From positions 90,735 through 154,734 of the forward strand of contig CALGTD010000138.1 in assembly GCA_937901895.1 (NCBI GenBank): a DNA stretch of 64,000 nucleotides, read 5' to 3'. Positions 22,001 through 31,500 of the stretch are shown here, in pieces. The translations under genes were made by a program, and so were the position numbers. Below the pieces are notes generated by a model. That model ran no database searches. It saw only the letters and a list, made by a program, of their open reading frames with translations, and was not told where the DNA came from. Positions within the stretch are counted from its first letter, which is position 1. Each line of letters opens with the position of its first letter. The DNA comes from an uncultured Spartobacteria bacterium (GTDB lineage Bacteria > Verrucomicrobiota > Verrucomicrobiia > Chthoniobacterales > JAATET01).

Positions 22001-22039
22001 CTCCAGAACAAGGGCCAACGTGATTGCCAAACGTCTCAT
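19010..22039 (-). CDS. Secreted glycoside hydrolase family 31 (alpha-glucosidase/alpha-xylosidase type)
   Basis: 1009 residues. N-terminal signal peptide (about 1-19, LVLESASWLGA). The N-terminal beta-sandwich is followed by the GH31 barrel: FGYGDDYKAALQSL, WFSRYWPFTSDEYR, the nucleophile in FWWLDWQQ (Asp343), FSRWAGWGDHRHV, and acid/base FSGDADTGW (Asp398). The barrel is followed by DUF5110-like beta domains and a C-terminal discoidin/F5-8 type carbohydrate-binding module (about 875-1009, STARVSASSTENGYSPEGATDG). It should remove terminal alpha-linked sugars outside the cytoplasm. The ribosome site GGAGG lies directly before the ATG. It is preceded by a terminator, so it probably has its own promoter. 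Confidence 0.93.
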   Translation of the reverse strand: MRRLAITLALVLESASWLGAVTNPVVEGDVRFSVITPHCIRIEHAPGGRFIDARSLFAVERDALLQDFSLEKTDGTLTIDTGAIRLVYKPDGQPLSASNLSAEIRKGDQTVRWVPGAPNPGNLGGTIRTLDMIRGPVDLGEGLLSKDGWYLLDDSRTPLFTDTWVESRPADAGTDWYLFGYGDDYKAALQSLITIGGRAPLPRRYALGIWFSRYWPFTSDEYRGIVREYHENQFPLDVIVMDMDWHREGWTGWSWNKELIPDPKSLLRWFHEQGLHVTLNLHPADGVAKHEDRYADFMRAMGNDPSSGETLPFDPGSQQYVEAWEKEVLRPLQQDGVDFWWLDWQQHPFTPSIPDLTNLFWLNRILFDNSMANGARGLSFSRWAGWGDHRHVIQFSGDADTGWPMLAFEVPFTSTAGNVGCYYWSHDIGGHQGPRNDESYVRWTQFGALSTALRSHSTRDEHLDRRPWLHPKWATDAMRHAFHLRAQILPYVYSSAWQTYSTGVSLNRPLYLEYPELEPAYVNGQEFLFGDNLLVAPITMPGVGPGRIGRQTVWFPPGATWYNFFTGEKFDGDQTRIVSADIDEFPLYARGGVPIPLQPYSERPATTVLKTLRVRCYPGADGVEGSSTLYEDDGQSREYLEGKSATTRLSYRRDGDRVSVRIDPTKGNYTGQPAQRSYEIELPNTVAATEVTVNGQPAKAVYNANLGMNRILVPATNIRTPVVVEAIAPEADAAKFSNAAQTRRAKGILGNDAGSKSLETLLASKDLTTESKAALLALAGVGLMPYHESPTFYGEKNQLAFIAAPGLIDGGSVKRVIEENDSGSWIEKTDVVELGRKPLLMDAGRYGRVEFRVAGRDYAVDSGGVRMAGNLASTARVSASSTENGYSPEGATDGHIGGYPGDRSQEWAADKETEGAQLELSWDEPQTVNRIALFDRPNLVDQVTAATIRFSDGSVVEVGPLPDSGSEPFSIAFPPKTVTSLVFEVRAVKPGTENAGLSEIAVYGPPQGQ

Positions 22040-22047
22040 AACCTCCG

Positions 22048-22088
22048 AAAAACATTCCGCGGCGACGGGTGACGTCCCGGCGCCGCGG
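22048..22088 (-). terminator. Rho-independent terminator after the first PEP-CTERM beta-strand gene
   Basis: On the minus strand an 8-bp GC stem (CCGCGGCG with CGCCGCGG) is extended by an inner CGGG/CCCG pairing and followed within four bases by TTTTT. It lies 29 bp past the stop of the 22117-23868 gene and just before the GH31 start. Confidence 0.75.
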
Positions 22089-22116
22089 TCTTTGATTCCC
22101 CCGAATTGGAAATTGC

Positions 22117-23868
22117 CTACCGTCGGCGGCGCATTCCCCAGCCGACCGCACCGAGTCCGGCGATCACCAGCACAATCGTGGATGGCTCCGGCACCACCGA
22201 TGTCACCTGGAGAATGCCCTCACCCGTGAAGACGGCGCTCTTGTGGTCCGCGGTGGATGTCAGCGATCCCCATGTTCCAACCTCCATCGCCTCTCCATTG
22301 ATGATCAGGCCATTCACCGTGTCGGTGCCGGTGAAGTCCAGGTTGAAGATGGCTCCGCCTGCGATGAGCACGTTTGCGTCGTCACTCAGGAATCCGGACG
22401 TGATGCTCAGGGTGCCGGTTTCCACGGTCGTATCGCCGAGATAGACGTTCTCCCCGGTGAGTGTGAGCGTGCCGAGCCCGGCCTTGATCAAGCCGCCGTC
22501 ACCGACGAGTGCCAGCGAGATCTCGACGTCGAAGTTGTTCGTGTCAATTCTCACGCCGCCGGCGTCGATCACGACCTCGCCCGTCTGGAAGTTCGCGATG
22601 AAGTCGATGCTGGAGGCTCCGGCACGCAGGGTGCCGCCATTGAAACGCACGCTTCCCGTGCCGACTCCGGTGTCATCTCCTTTTTGCAGGCCATTCGTTG
22701 TGAGGACTCCATCGTTGAGCTCGAGGCGACCCTGCGAGCCGTTGCCCCGCGCGATGATCACCGTGCCGGAGGTCTGGCTCGAACCGCCGGAAATGGTGAG
22801 CGTGCCGTTGCCACCGTTGTTGAGGCCGACCCAGATGTCGCTGTTCGAGACGATCGAGGCGTTGCCCGAGACGGTCATGGTGCCGGTGGTGCCATCACCG
22901 ACGATCAGGTTGCCGCCGCCGTTTTTGATGAGAATGGCATCGCCGGACATCGTCACAGTTCCAGTGCCGCCCTCGCGCCCAATGGACATCCAGCTGCTCG
23001 CGGTGATCGTTCCGCCTGAGGCTTCGACAATGCCCGTATTGCCGGTGCCATTGCCGATCTGGAATTCCCCGCCGACCGATACCGTCGCGGAGTCCTGCAC
23101 GGTAAGCCTGGCTTCGCTGCCTCCCATGGTGAGGTTGCCGCCGAGCGTGAGCGAGGCATTGTCTTTGACCGTCCAGTAGGCCGTGCCGCCTTCGGCGATA
23201 TTGCCGTATGTGGCCACTTTGAACTCGCTGCTTCCCGTGAGATTGACGGTTGCGCTTCCGCCTGCGCGACCGGAGGTCATGCTGCTGTTCACGGTGATCG
23301 TCGAAGTGTCGCTCATGTTGAGCGTTCCCGTGCTGCCTGCGCCGTTGCCCACCCAGAAATCGTAGGCGTTGCCTCCCTCCGCGGTGGCCAGGGTGCTGTT
23401 TCCAGACATGTTCAGCGTGCCGTGGACATCGCTGGAATCTCCTCCGGGAAGGTTGTAGCCGCCGATGCGGACGCGTCCGGTGAGAATCCCCGTTCCTGCG
23501 GTGGTGAGCGTTCCCATTTGCCCCGGAGTCCCGCCAACCTGCAGGTCGCCGGTGGTCTGCCAGCTCGAGGAGGAAATGCCGGTTTGAATGACAGAGTCCT
23601 GCTTGGATTCCATGACGCCATCGAGGATTCGAAGCGTGTTGACGCCGGCGAATTCCTCTTCGAGCAACTCCGCCGTGCCACCGTTGGCGATGATGGCATT
23701 GTCCTCACTCGATGGGACGGTGTCTGTATCCCAGTTTGTGGCATCCAGGAAGAGACCGCTTGCCGCGTTATCCCAGGAGATATCGGCGGCGAGGCTCGAC
23801 GCCAGGGGAAGCGAGAGGCTCGCAGGAATCACGAATGCGGTGGTCAAAAGCAGAGGCTTGTATGACAT
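22117..23868 (-). CDS. PEP-CTERM protein with autotransporter-type beta-strand repeats (paralogue 1)
   Basis: 583 residues from ATG 23868 (MSYKPLLLTTA); the frame is open further upstream but without signal-peptide character. Signal peptide about 1-26 (LASSLAADISW). The body is Gly/Thr/Ser-rich beta-solenoid repeat, with units like GTLNMSGNSTL, TGTLNMSDTST and GTVTMSGDAIL, and a late unit GTLTLTGENVYLGDTTVETG of the autotransporter-associated beta-strand type. The end is VPEPS, a hydrophobic helix and RRRR, the PEP-CTERM signal for exosortase. It should be an extracellular adhesin or matrix protein. It is a close structural paralogue of the gene at 24191-26059, with which it shares an upstream element. 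Confidence 0.88.
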   Translation of the reverse strand: MSYKPLLLTTAFVIPASLSLPLASSLAADISWDNAASGLFLDATNWDTDTVPSSEDNAIIANGGTAELLEEEFAGVNTLRILDGVMESKQDSVIQTGISSSSWQTTGDLQVGGTPGQMGTLTTAGTGILTGRVRIGGYNLPGGDSSDVHGTLNMSGNSTLATAEGGNAYDFWVGNGAGSTGTLNMSDTSTITVNSSMTSGRAGGSATVNLTGSSEFKVATYGNIAEGGTAYWTVKDNASLTLGGNLTMGGSEARLTVQDSATVSVGGEFQIGNGTGNTGIVEASGGTITASSWMSIGREGGTGTVTMSGDAILIKNGGGNLIVGDGTTGTMTVSGNASIVSNSDIWVGLNNGGNGTLTISGGSSQTSGTVIIARGNGSQGRLELNDGVLTTNGLQKGDDTGVGTGSVRFNGGTLRAGASSIDFIANFQTGEVVIDAGGVRIDTNNFDVEISLALVGDGGLIKAGLGTLTLTGENVYLGDTTVETGTLSITSGFLSDDANVLIAGGAIFNLDFTGTDTVNGLIINGEAMEVGTWGSLTSTADHKSAVFTGEGILQVTSVVPEPSTIVLVIAGLGAVGWGMRRRR

Positions 23869-23934
23869 GGCGGGGGTTTGAATTGAGGTTTGGCGGGAGA
23901 ACACCTTCCGGTTCTTCCGCAAGGTATCACGACA

Positions 23935-23974
23935 CCTTAGGGGGCGTCCGGGGATCCGTCTTTGCGTGGCTTGC
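23935..23974 (-). promoter_or_regulatory. Shared upstream element of the paralogous PEP-CTERM genes (copy 1)
   Basis: About 70-110 bp before the start of the 22117-23868 gene, two blocks occur that are also found upstream of its paralogue: CCTTAGGGGGCGTCCGG, and the 19-mer CCGTCTTTGCGTGGCTTGC at 23956-23974 (plus-strand reading). The second block differs from the other copy at one position only. This is likely a common activator site or promoter, or leader left from the gene duplication. Confidence 0.45.
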
Positions 23975-24108
23975 GAATTTCGACGCCGCGGATTCACAGC
24001 CGTCGATGGCTCATGCGGCCGTTGAGCGGGCCGAAATGACTTTTCAACGGAGCCTGCGGCAGGATGCCGGAGCTCTGGTGCCCGCGGTGTAAGGGATCCC
24101 GCGCGCAC

Positions 24109-24147
24109 AAAAAAAGAGGCGCGGCATCCCCAATTGTGCCGCGCCTC
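24109..24147 (-). terminator. Rho-independent terminator after the second PEP-CTERM beta-strand gene
   Basis: On the minus strand an 11-bp perfect stem (GAGGCGCGGCA with TGCCGCGCCTC, 10-nt loop) is followed directly by seven T. It ends transcription of the 24191-26059 gene before the next gene's promoter region. Confidence 0.9.
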
Positions 24148-24190
24148 GAAGGTGCGGTGACCTCCTCACCGCACGGTGCTGAATGGAACT

Positions 24191-26059
24191 CTAGGCGGCT
24201 CGTTTCCGCCGGGTGGTGATGGCGAGACCGAGCATCACAAGGACGCCGATCGCGTAGTGAGCCGGTTCCGGAACGGCCACGAGGAGCAGTCCGTCACCTG
24301 TGAAGAGTGCCGACTCAAACTGCGCTCCGGACCCGATGGCTCCCCATGTGCCGGCGCTCTGGGCGACGCCGTTGATGAAGAGACGGTCGATGGTATCCGT
24401 TCCCACGAAGTTCAGGTCGAAGACGCCGGAACCGGAGATCCACACGCTGGATGCGTCGGACAGGAATGCCGTGCTGATCGACAGGGTTCCTCCGGCGATC
24501 GTGGTGTCGCCGAGATAGGAGACGTTGATCGATGCGAACGTCAGAGTGCCCGCGCCGAGTTTCGTCACACCGCCGGTTCCCGAAAGCCCCTGAAGGATGG
24601 AGACCGAGTGGCCGTTCGTGTCAAAGACCAGCCCGCCGTCCTGGATGTGCAGATCGGCGTCTTCGAAACCTGCAAGGAAGTTCCCGCTCGCTGCTCCTGC
24701 GCGAAGGGTTCCTCCGTCGAAGTTGATCGTGCCGCCGCCGTCGACCTTGGAGACCGAGTTCGCCGTGAGGGTGCCCCCGTTCAGGTTCAGCACGCCGGTG
24801 CCGGAGGCATTGACACCCAGGCGCACGGTGGTGGCGGTGTAGTTTGCGGTTCCGCTGATGGTCAGTGTCGCCATTCCCGAGCGTCCGACCTGCAGATCCG
24901 CAAAGTTTCCGGTGCCACCGGAGGCACTCCAGGCGGTGACATTGCCGGCGTTCTCCGCAAGCTGTGTTTCGGAAATGGTATTCGTGATGGTTCCGCCGGT
25001 GTGGTTGATCGTGGCGACTTTGTCCGCCGTGCCATTCGTGACGAAGTTACTTGATGTTCCGTTTTTGGTGAGGGATCCCCCGGACACGTTGAGTGTGCCC
25101 TTTGCGCCATCACGTCCCACAGCGACCCAGCTTCCCGACGTGATGGTGCCGCCGGAAAGATTCACGGTGCCATCGGAGGAGCCGCCGTTTCCCACCCAGA
25201 ACTCCCCGCCGGATGAAACCTTCCCACCGGTGACAGTCAGTGTTGCGTTCCCGCCCTGACCGACGCTCAGGTTGCCGCCGGCTGAAAACTTTGCGTTGTC
25301 CTTGACCGTAATGCTTCCGGTGCCGCCTTGTGCGATATTGGCCTGACCGCCAATCTCCAGCGAGGCATTGTCTTCGACCGTCCAGGTTGCGGAGCCACCT
25401 TCGCTGAATGCGAAGCCGGTTTCGATCTTGAACTTGCTTGTTCCTGATTGAGTCGCCGTGGCCGAGGCTCCATTGCGGCCTGCGGTGCCGGAGTTTCGCA
25501 CGTCGATCTGCGAGTCACCGCTCATGGTGAGATTCGCGGTTCCACCCGGTCCGCTTCCGAGCCAGAAATCGTATCCACTCGCGGTGGTCAACGTGCCGCC
25601 GGTCATGGTGAGGCTGCCGTGGACGGCGGAGGAGTCGCTGCCGTTGTTGTATCCGCCGATTCGGACGCGACCGGTGTTGATTGTCGAGGCACCACTGACC
25701 GTCATCGATCCCGGCAAGCCAGGACTTCCGACCTGAAGGTCGCCCGTCGTCTGCCAGCTGCTCGAGGTGATACCCGTGTTGAGAGTCGCGTTGTCCTGCG
25801 TGAATGCGCCGTTGTTGATCCGGAGCTGTCGGACGGATGCGGATTCGCCAGTCGTTAGCTCGGCGGTGCCACCGTTGGCGATGATGGCATTGTCACCGGA
25901 ACCGGGGACACCCGTGGGGGTCCAGTTCGTGCCGGTGGTGAAGGCGCCGGTGGCTGGGTTGTTCCAAGTGACGTCGGCGGCGAGCGACGCGGCGATGGGC
26001 AGAAAAAGTCCCGCCGGAATGAACAGTCGCGCACTCAGGAGCGAGGTTTTTGAAGACAT
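24191..26059 (-). CDS. PEP-CTERM protein with autotransporter-type beta-strand repeats (paralogue 2)
   Basis: 622 residues. Signal peptide about 1-28 (LPIAASLAADVTW). It is nearly collinear with the 22117-23868 product: both begin with ADxxWxNxAxGxF, share SGDNAIIANGGTAEL or a close variant, then SSSWQTTGDLQVG, GRVRIGGYN and repeated GGTxTxxS units, and a GDTTIAGGTLSIST unit near the end. C-terminal VPEPA, hydrophobic helix, TRRKRAA is the PEP-CTERM signal. Role inferred: exported surface or extracellular-matrix protein. It has its own strong terminator and a 5' region resembling that of its paralogue, so the pair arose by tandem duplication with promoters included. Confidence 0.88.
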   Translation of the reverse strand: MSSKTSLLSARLFIPAGLFLPIAASLAADVTWNNPATGAFTTGTNWTPTGVPGSGDNAIIANGGTAELTTGESASVRQLRINNGAFTQDNATLNTGITSSSWQTTGDLQVGSPGLPGSMTVSGASTINTGRVRIGGYNNGSDSSAVHGSLTMTGGTLTTASGYDFWLGSGPGGTANLTMSGDSQIDVRNSGTAGRNGASATATQSGTSKFKIETGFAFSEGGSATWTVEDNASLEIGGQANIAQGGTGSITVKDNAKFSAGGNLSVGQGGNATLTVTGGKVSSGGEFWVGNGGSSDGTVNLSGGTITSGSWVAVGRDGAKGTLNVSGGSLTKNGTSSNFVTNGTADKVATINHTGGTITNTISETQLAENAGNVTAWSASGGTGNFADLQVGRSGMATLTISGTANYTATTVRLGVNASGTGVLNLNGGTLTANSVSKVDGGGTINFDGGTLRAGAASGNFLAGFEDADLHIQDGGLVFDTNGHSVSILQGLSGTGGVTKLGAGTLTFASINVSYLGDTTIAGGTLSISTAFLSDASSVWISGSGVFDLNFVGTDTIDRLFINGVAQSAGTWGAIGSGAQFESALFTGDGLLLVAVPEPAHYAIGVLVMLGLAITTRRKRAA

Positions 26060-26428
26060 AGGTTGATGTCAGGGGAATGAGGTGGGGTTGACCCGGACGT
26101 CCTTGGGGGAATCCGGCGTTTCCCTCATGTGTATGAAAACGAGTGGATGCCGTCTTTGCGTAGCTTGCTTACGTTTGGCGTGGATTGCGAAAATCTGCAG
26201 CCCACTTCAAAAAGGGTGGCCAAAACCATTGCATTTTGGCGGTGGATTCTGATCGTCGCTGGGCTTCATAGTTGCGACGCCGAATGAGGAATCCTCCCCC
26301 GTTTCTCCAGTTGCGTGTCTGCCGGGCAAAGTCGCTGACGCATGCCTTTGCGGATTCGACGACCGGAGTCCGAATGCCGTCACCCGGCGGTTCCGGCAGC
26401 GGACGTCTGCAGATCAACGACTGATCCC
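26060..26428. promoter_or_regulatory. Divergent promoter region with PEP-CTERM upstream element (copy 2)
   Basis: A 369-bp gap between the minus-strand PEP-CTERM gene and the plus-strand halogenase, with no credible gene. It contains the second copy of the shared element: CCTTGGGGGAATCCGG at 26101-26116 and the 19-mer CCGTCTTTGCGTAGCTTGC at 26150-26168. In this copy the blocks are about 33 bp apart, against about 6 bp in copy 1. No clear sigma-70 or sigma-54 promoter could be assigned to the halogenase. Confidence 0.5.
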
Positions 26429-27916
26429 ATGCGCATCCAGAAAATCATCGTCCTCGGCGGCGGCAGTGCCGGATTGATCGCCGCAATCACCCTCAAGCGA
26501 ATGCTCCCCATGCTGGACGTGCGGGTGATCCGCAGCAAGGAGATCGGCGTGATCGGTGTGGGCGAGGGAACCACCCCCGGCTTCCTCACACACTTTCACG
26601 ATTGTTTGCGCATTACCCACCGCGAGTTTCACGAGCGGGCAAACCCGACGTGGAAGCTCGGATTGCGCATGCTGTGGGGACCGCGGAAGGAGTTTCACTA
26701 TACCTTCGCTCCGGGGCTCACCGCCTTTACGCCGGGCCTTCCGCGGAACAACGCCTACTTTTGCGAGGTGGACTTCACCGACGCGAATCCCGATTCGGCG
26801 TTGATGAAGCGGAACCGGATCTTCCCGCGCGATGCGAACGGTCAGCCGGACATCGCCTTCCGCGATCTGGCCTACCACATCGAGAATGTGAGCCTTGTCG
26901 GGTATCTCGAGTGGCGTGCGGAGGCGGACGGTGTCACGCTCGAGGACGCGAAGGTCGTCGAGGTCGGGCGCGACGAGGATCGCGTGACGCATCTCACGCT
27001 CGAGGATGGCCGCCAGGCGGAGGGCGATTTCTACGTCGATGCCTCCGGCTTCCGCTCGCAACTCCTTGGGCGGACCATGGAGGAACCGTTCGTCGATTTT
27101 TCGGACACGCTTTTTTGTGATCGCGCAGTTGCCGGCCCCCGGGAACGGGAGCCCGACGAGCCCATCCGCCCCTACACGACCGTCGAGACGATGGACCACG
27201 GATGGTGCTGGAGGATCGACCACGAGAACCACGTCAATCGCGGCTACGTCTACTCGTCGGCATTTGTTTCCGACGACGAAGCGGAGGCGGAATTCCGCCG
27301 CAAAAACCCCGCGATCGAGTCCACGCGACGGATTGTGTTCCGCTCCGGCACCTACCGCCGGACGTGGGTGGGAAATGTTTGTGCCATCGGAAACGCCGCC
27401 GGTTTTGTCGAGCCGCTCGAGGCCACCGCGCTGGGCGTGTTGTGCGCGCACTCGAAGAATCTCGCGGTGTGCCTGTGGGAATCCGCACTCGATCCCTCAC
27501 CGACCGTGATGAAGATCTACAACGATTTTGCGCGCACGGAGTGGTGCGACATCCGCGACTTCCTAGCGGTGCACTACCGGTTCAACACGCTGCTCGACAC
27601 GCCGTTCTGGAAGCATTGCCGGGAGAACACGCCGTTGCATTCCGCGGAGCCGTTGCTGGAGTTTTATCGCGAGAATGGTCCGAGTCCGCTCGCAAACAAC
27701 ACGATCTTCAAAGGCCTGCATCAGTTCGGTCTCGAGGGCTACTACTCGATGTTCCTCGGGATGAAGGTGCCGCACGATCGCAAATACTCCGCGACACCGG
27801 ATGAGCGGATTCGCTGGGACAAGGTAAAGGCCGAATGGGTCGCCCGCGCCCGGAACGCCCTCACGGTGCGTGAAGGGCTCGACATCCTGCGCCAGCCTAA
27901 TGTTCGCTGGGAGTGA
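26429..27916 (+). CDS. Flavin-dependent tryptophan halogenase family protein
   Basis: 495 residues from ATG 26429 (MRIQKIIVLGGGSAG). FAD-binding GGGSAG at 10-15; GVGEGTTP at 43-50; the lysine that activates hypochlorous acid in PrnA/RebH fits Lys76 (PTWKLGLRM); WCWRID at 259-264 corresponds to the halogenase WxWxIP motif, with Pro replaced by Asp. A second FAD region is GNAAGFVEPLEATALG. The family halogenates free or peptide-bound indoles and other aromatics with FADH2 from a separate reductase. No reductase or biosynthetic cluster is adjacent, so the substrate is unknown. Members of this superfamily outside Trp halogenases are common near surface polysaccharide genes. Confidence 0.85.
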   Translation: MRIQKIIVLGGGSAGLIAAITLKRMLPMLDVRVIRSKEIGVIGVGEGTTPGFLTHFHDCLRITHREFHERANPTWKLGLRMLWGPRKEFHYTFAPGLTAFTPGLPRNNAYFCEVDFTDANPDSALMKRNRIFPRDANGQPDIAFRDLAYHIENVSLVGYLEWRAEADGVTLEDAKVVEVGRDEDRVTHLTLEDGRQAEGDFYVDASGFRSQLLGRTMEEPFVDFSDTLFCDRAVAGPREREPDEPIRPYTTVETMDHGWCWRIDHENHVNRGYVYSSAFVSDDEAEAEFRRKNPAIESTRRIVFRSGTYRRTWVGNVCAIGNAAGFVEPLEATALGVLCAHSKNLAVCLWESALDPSPTVMKIYNDFARTEWCDIRDFLAVHYRFNTLLDTPFWKHCRENTPLHSAEPLLEFYRENGPSPLANNTIFKGLHQFGLEGYYSMFLGMKVPHDRKYSATPDERIRWDKVKAEWVARARNALTVREGLDILRQPNVRWE

Positions 27917-27934
27917 AGCTCCCGGTGCCGGGAA

Positions 27935-28537
27935 TTACGGCCGGAACACGCGCGTCTGGCCCGTGTAGGGATTCACGCGGATGGTGTAGAAATTTTTCGG
28001 GAATCCATCATCCGCCCCGGATGGTCCGCGGTTCATCAATGTGACAAACCAGCCGCCGGACTTGGTGGGATCCAGGTCCGTCGAGCCATCGGGCAGGAAT
28101 CGAAATCCCACATAGCTCGCATTCTGGCCGGATACCGTGTCCGATCCCATGTCACGCGAGTCGGCGATCAGCGTGCTGTAGGTCGCCGAGTCGGAGATCA
28201 TCACGTTTTCGTGCAGGCGGTTCAGCTTCGTAATGGGCTTGAACGTGCCGTCTTCGTTCTGCGCCATGATCTGCACCGCGCAAAATTCCTCTTCGGTGTT
28301 GGGCGGGACGCCGGGCATTTTGTAGAACCGCACGACGACGGGCTGGTTTCGCGCGACGGCGGCCTGTCGTGCCGATGAGATCAGATCTCCGACCATCTGG
28401 CCCGATTGCGCCAGCGTCGAGCCTCGCAGCGCCTGATCGGCGGTGGGCACCAGAAAGCCGAGAATGATCGAAACGATGAGCACCACCAGGAGGAGCTCAA
28501 CCAATGAAAAAGCCGGGGATCCGGAACGTCGGATCAT
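27935..28537 (-). CDS. Verru_Chthon cassette protein D (pseudopilin-like)
   Basis: 200 residues. N-terminal prepilin signal SPAFSLVELLLVVLIVSIILGFLVP with Glu at +5, then a globular domain ending NPYTGQTRVFRP. Its ATG overlaps the stop of cassette protein A (ATGA). The Verru_Chthon cassette is a four-gene set described from Verrucomicrobium and Chthoniobacter genomes; its function is unknown, but all members carry type II secretion/type IV pilus-like N-termini. Last gene of the operon. Confidence 0.85.
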   Translation of the reverse strand: MIRRSGSPAFSLVELLLVVLIVSIILGFLVPTADQALRGSTLAQSGQMVGDLISSARQAAVARNQPVVVRFYKMPGVPPNTEEEFCAVQIMAQNEDGTFKPITKLNRLHENVMISDSATYSTLIADSRDMGSDTVSGQNASYVGFRFLPDGSTDLDPTKSGGWFVTLMNRGPSGADDGFPKNFYTIRVNPYTGQTRVFRP

Positions 28538-31500
28538 GGTTTGAACTCCTTCGAACTGATCGTGCGATATTTGTAGTAGCGGTTGAGCCGGTTGCTGGGA
28601 TCGTCCAGAGAGACGCTGGCGAAGTCCACGTTGGCGCTGTTGACCGCGTTTGGATCGAGATAGCGCTCCACCTGGAACGAGCCGCGGAATTCGCCGGTCA
28701 CGAGGTCCGTGGTGCCCGACCCGGACGGATCGACGAAGGCACCGGGCGGGGTGTTCGGGCTCTTCTTGAGAGCCTGCACACGGACATGCACCGTGTAGCT
28801 GTTGGATTTGGTGGTCAGGCGGGGGTAGATGCGGCCGTAGGGTTCCTCGCGGAGATTGTCACCCGTGGCGAGGAATCGATCCCACCACCGGGCGACGGCG
28901 TTTCCAATGAAGTCGATTTCGTCGGTTCCGCTGCCGAAGGTTGGGGCGTTCGCGCCCGCAGGATAGGTGAGCGAGTAACCCGGTGTGCGGAGTTGCTGGG
29001 GCACGAGAAACAGGTCGCAAATCTCACTGGCCGAGCGGAACAGGTCGCCCTTGTTGAAACGCGCCTCGAACTGCCTGAGGGTTCCGGTCGACTCGTCGAG
29101 ATTGATGCCGTAGCGGATCTGGGTCGTCCACCCCTGGCGGTCGTTGATGCCTGCGGATTTGTAGGCATTGTCGTCGTTGGGTTCCGTGGGTGCGCCGGTG
29201 GGAATCGCCGTGAGACGCTCGTTCTTCAAAACACCGCGGATCGCCGTGCTCCGATGGATGTAGGTAAAGGGAGCGATCTGGTAATTCATGTTCACCTTGC
29301 CCGCCGTCGACATCGGCTCACTGATCGGGTAGCCCTCGACGATCGGCATTGTGAAAAGGTCGAGGAATGCGTGGTCCGGCGGCTCGCTATACGGAGGATA
29401 GGGGTTTTTGCCGTCGCTTGATCGTCCGAAGCCGGGATGTGCGAGCGTCGACGCATGCGAGGTGCTCTGGACATTTCCCGTAGTCTGCGCGGCGGGATTC
29501 GGACAGAACAGCAGCGTTCTCCACGGTTGCATGTCGTCCGGGGAGTTCGGAGCCACCATCGTGGCCAGAGACCCGAACGAAACGGCCGACGCGATTTGCC
29601 GGTTCGGTGAGAAGGTGGCTCCCGTTTCATTGCCCCAATCGCCTCTGCCGAAGTATCCGCCGACAATGACGCGCCCGTCTCCGACAGCCAGCTCGTAGCT
29701 GCCGGTTGCGGTGTTGGAATTTCCCTGATCGGGGTAGTTGATGTAGGGGCCGTCGGAGGTCGTTCCCAGGCCGGTGTCCCAATCCCCGTAGCCGAGAATC
29801 TGCCCGCTCTTGGTCCGGATGTATGCGCCGTCGAGTCCGTAGGGGACGGAGGGAACGGCATCACGTTGGAGGATGCCGGTGAGCATCGAGATCAGGGAAC
29901 CACCGGTCATCATGGTTCCCTTCCGACCGGTTCCCGGACTGTGGTTGTATTCCCCCTCGTTGGTCTGCGTGGCGTAGGCCCCGAACTGCCCGCGGAAAAC
30001 GAGCTCGTCGCTGCGAAGGCTCTCCGCAAATCGCTGGTTGTAGCTCCTCAGGCCGCCGGTGTCGGTGAGCTGCGGGTCGTAGACCAGGGAGGCGCGGGTG
30101 TCGTTGCTGACGAGCAGCCGCTGGGTGGGATTCCAGTCGTAAAAGGGATGCCTGACAAAGAGTGGATGCTGATTGGAGGTGTTGTCCTTCATCACCAGGG
30201 CGAGAGCGCGCTGGTCGCCCCAGAGGGGGGCCTTGATATTGGGCTCCATGCCGCGAACCACATCGCCACGTCCAGTCGGAGGGTTCGAGTTGTTCGCTGT
30301 CTGCACGGCGCTCCAATTGCCGGGAACCTTTCGAATCAGCGTGTCCTTGATGTCCACAGCGCTGCGAATGGCCGGGATGCGGGTGTTGAAATCGTAGTAG
30401 ACGTTGGCGACCTTCTCCGGCGCGGGAATGATCGCCGGTTCCTGCAGCACCGCTTTCCCGATGGGGTCGAAACTGGTGTTGCGGAAATCGAAGACCAGCT
30501 CCTGCAGCGGGGTGCTGCTGTCGTTTGGTCCGTAGATGCGGATGGTGACGCGACCGCCTGTGAGCGAAACGGTGGAGGCACCCTCGGCCAGCGGAATGGC
30601 TCCCGAGCTTTGGAAGGGATACTCGTTTGCCGTCCTCGGAACGACATTCGTGTCACTCGCCCTGCGGTAGAACATTAAACGCGTGGCGGGATAGGCCGTG
30701 CTTCCGGAGGGCAGCAGCCCGGGAAACAGCCGGATCAGGCTTTCCGGTGCACTAAGCTGAAAAGCGTCGCAAGTCATCCTCGCGTTTGCAGGCATCTGGA
30801 GCGACTGGCCGTTCACCTGGAAGCCTTCAAGACCGTCGATCTCGATGGTGAAGTTCGGATTGATCGGGGGAAGACCCGGTGACGGGCAGTAGGGTTCCAC
30901 CACGAACATGGCCTTGATGGCGGCTTGATTGACTCGATACAGAACCAGAGCGGCCTCGCTGATGGTAATGAACCGACCGAAGCCCCGGGTATCGTTTCCG
31001 GAAGACCCATCCCTGGAGAGAGTCAGTGGAACGACCTGTCCGGATCCTGGTTTGCCGGCGGGCGGAACGAAGTGATAGGGTGGGTTGCCTGCGGTCGAGG
31101 TGATGTTGATTCCCGAGCGGATGAAGTCGACCATTTCGGTGAGGATCTGGTCGCGATAGATGCCCGGATATTTCGCGCTGAGCTGGCCGCCGAGACCAGG
31201 AATGGGGCGATCGGTCAGCTTCTGGAGGTAGTTGTAGAGCTGTTTGTTCCGGGGATATTTGTCCCAGTCGGTCGTGGAACTCTGGCTCGTATTCCGGAAG
31301 GCGCTGACATCGGGGGAGGCTCCAGGAACCACGGTGCGCTGGAAGAAGTATGGCCATCCTTTGAAGGTCGAGCAAAACGCGATGAGCTTGTCCTTTGCGT
31401 TTTGGACGTTCGGATCCAGAGGCCAAAGGGAGATTCGCGGGAGATTGAACAGGTTCACCTCCGGGGCACGGCTGTGGGCCGTGAGGAAAAACCGCGCCTG

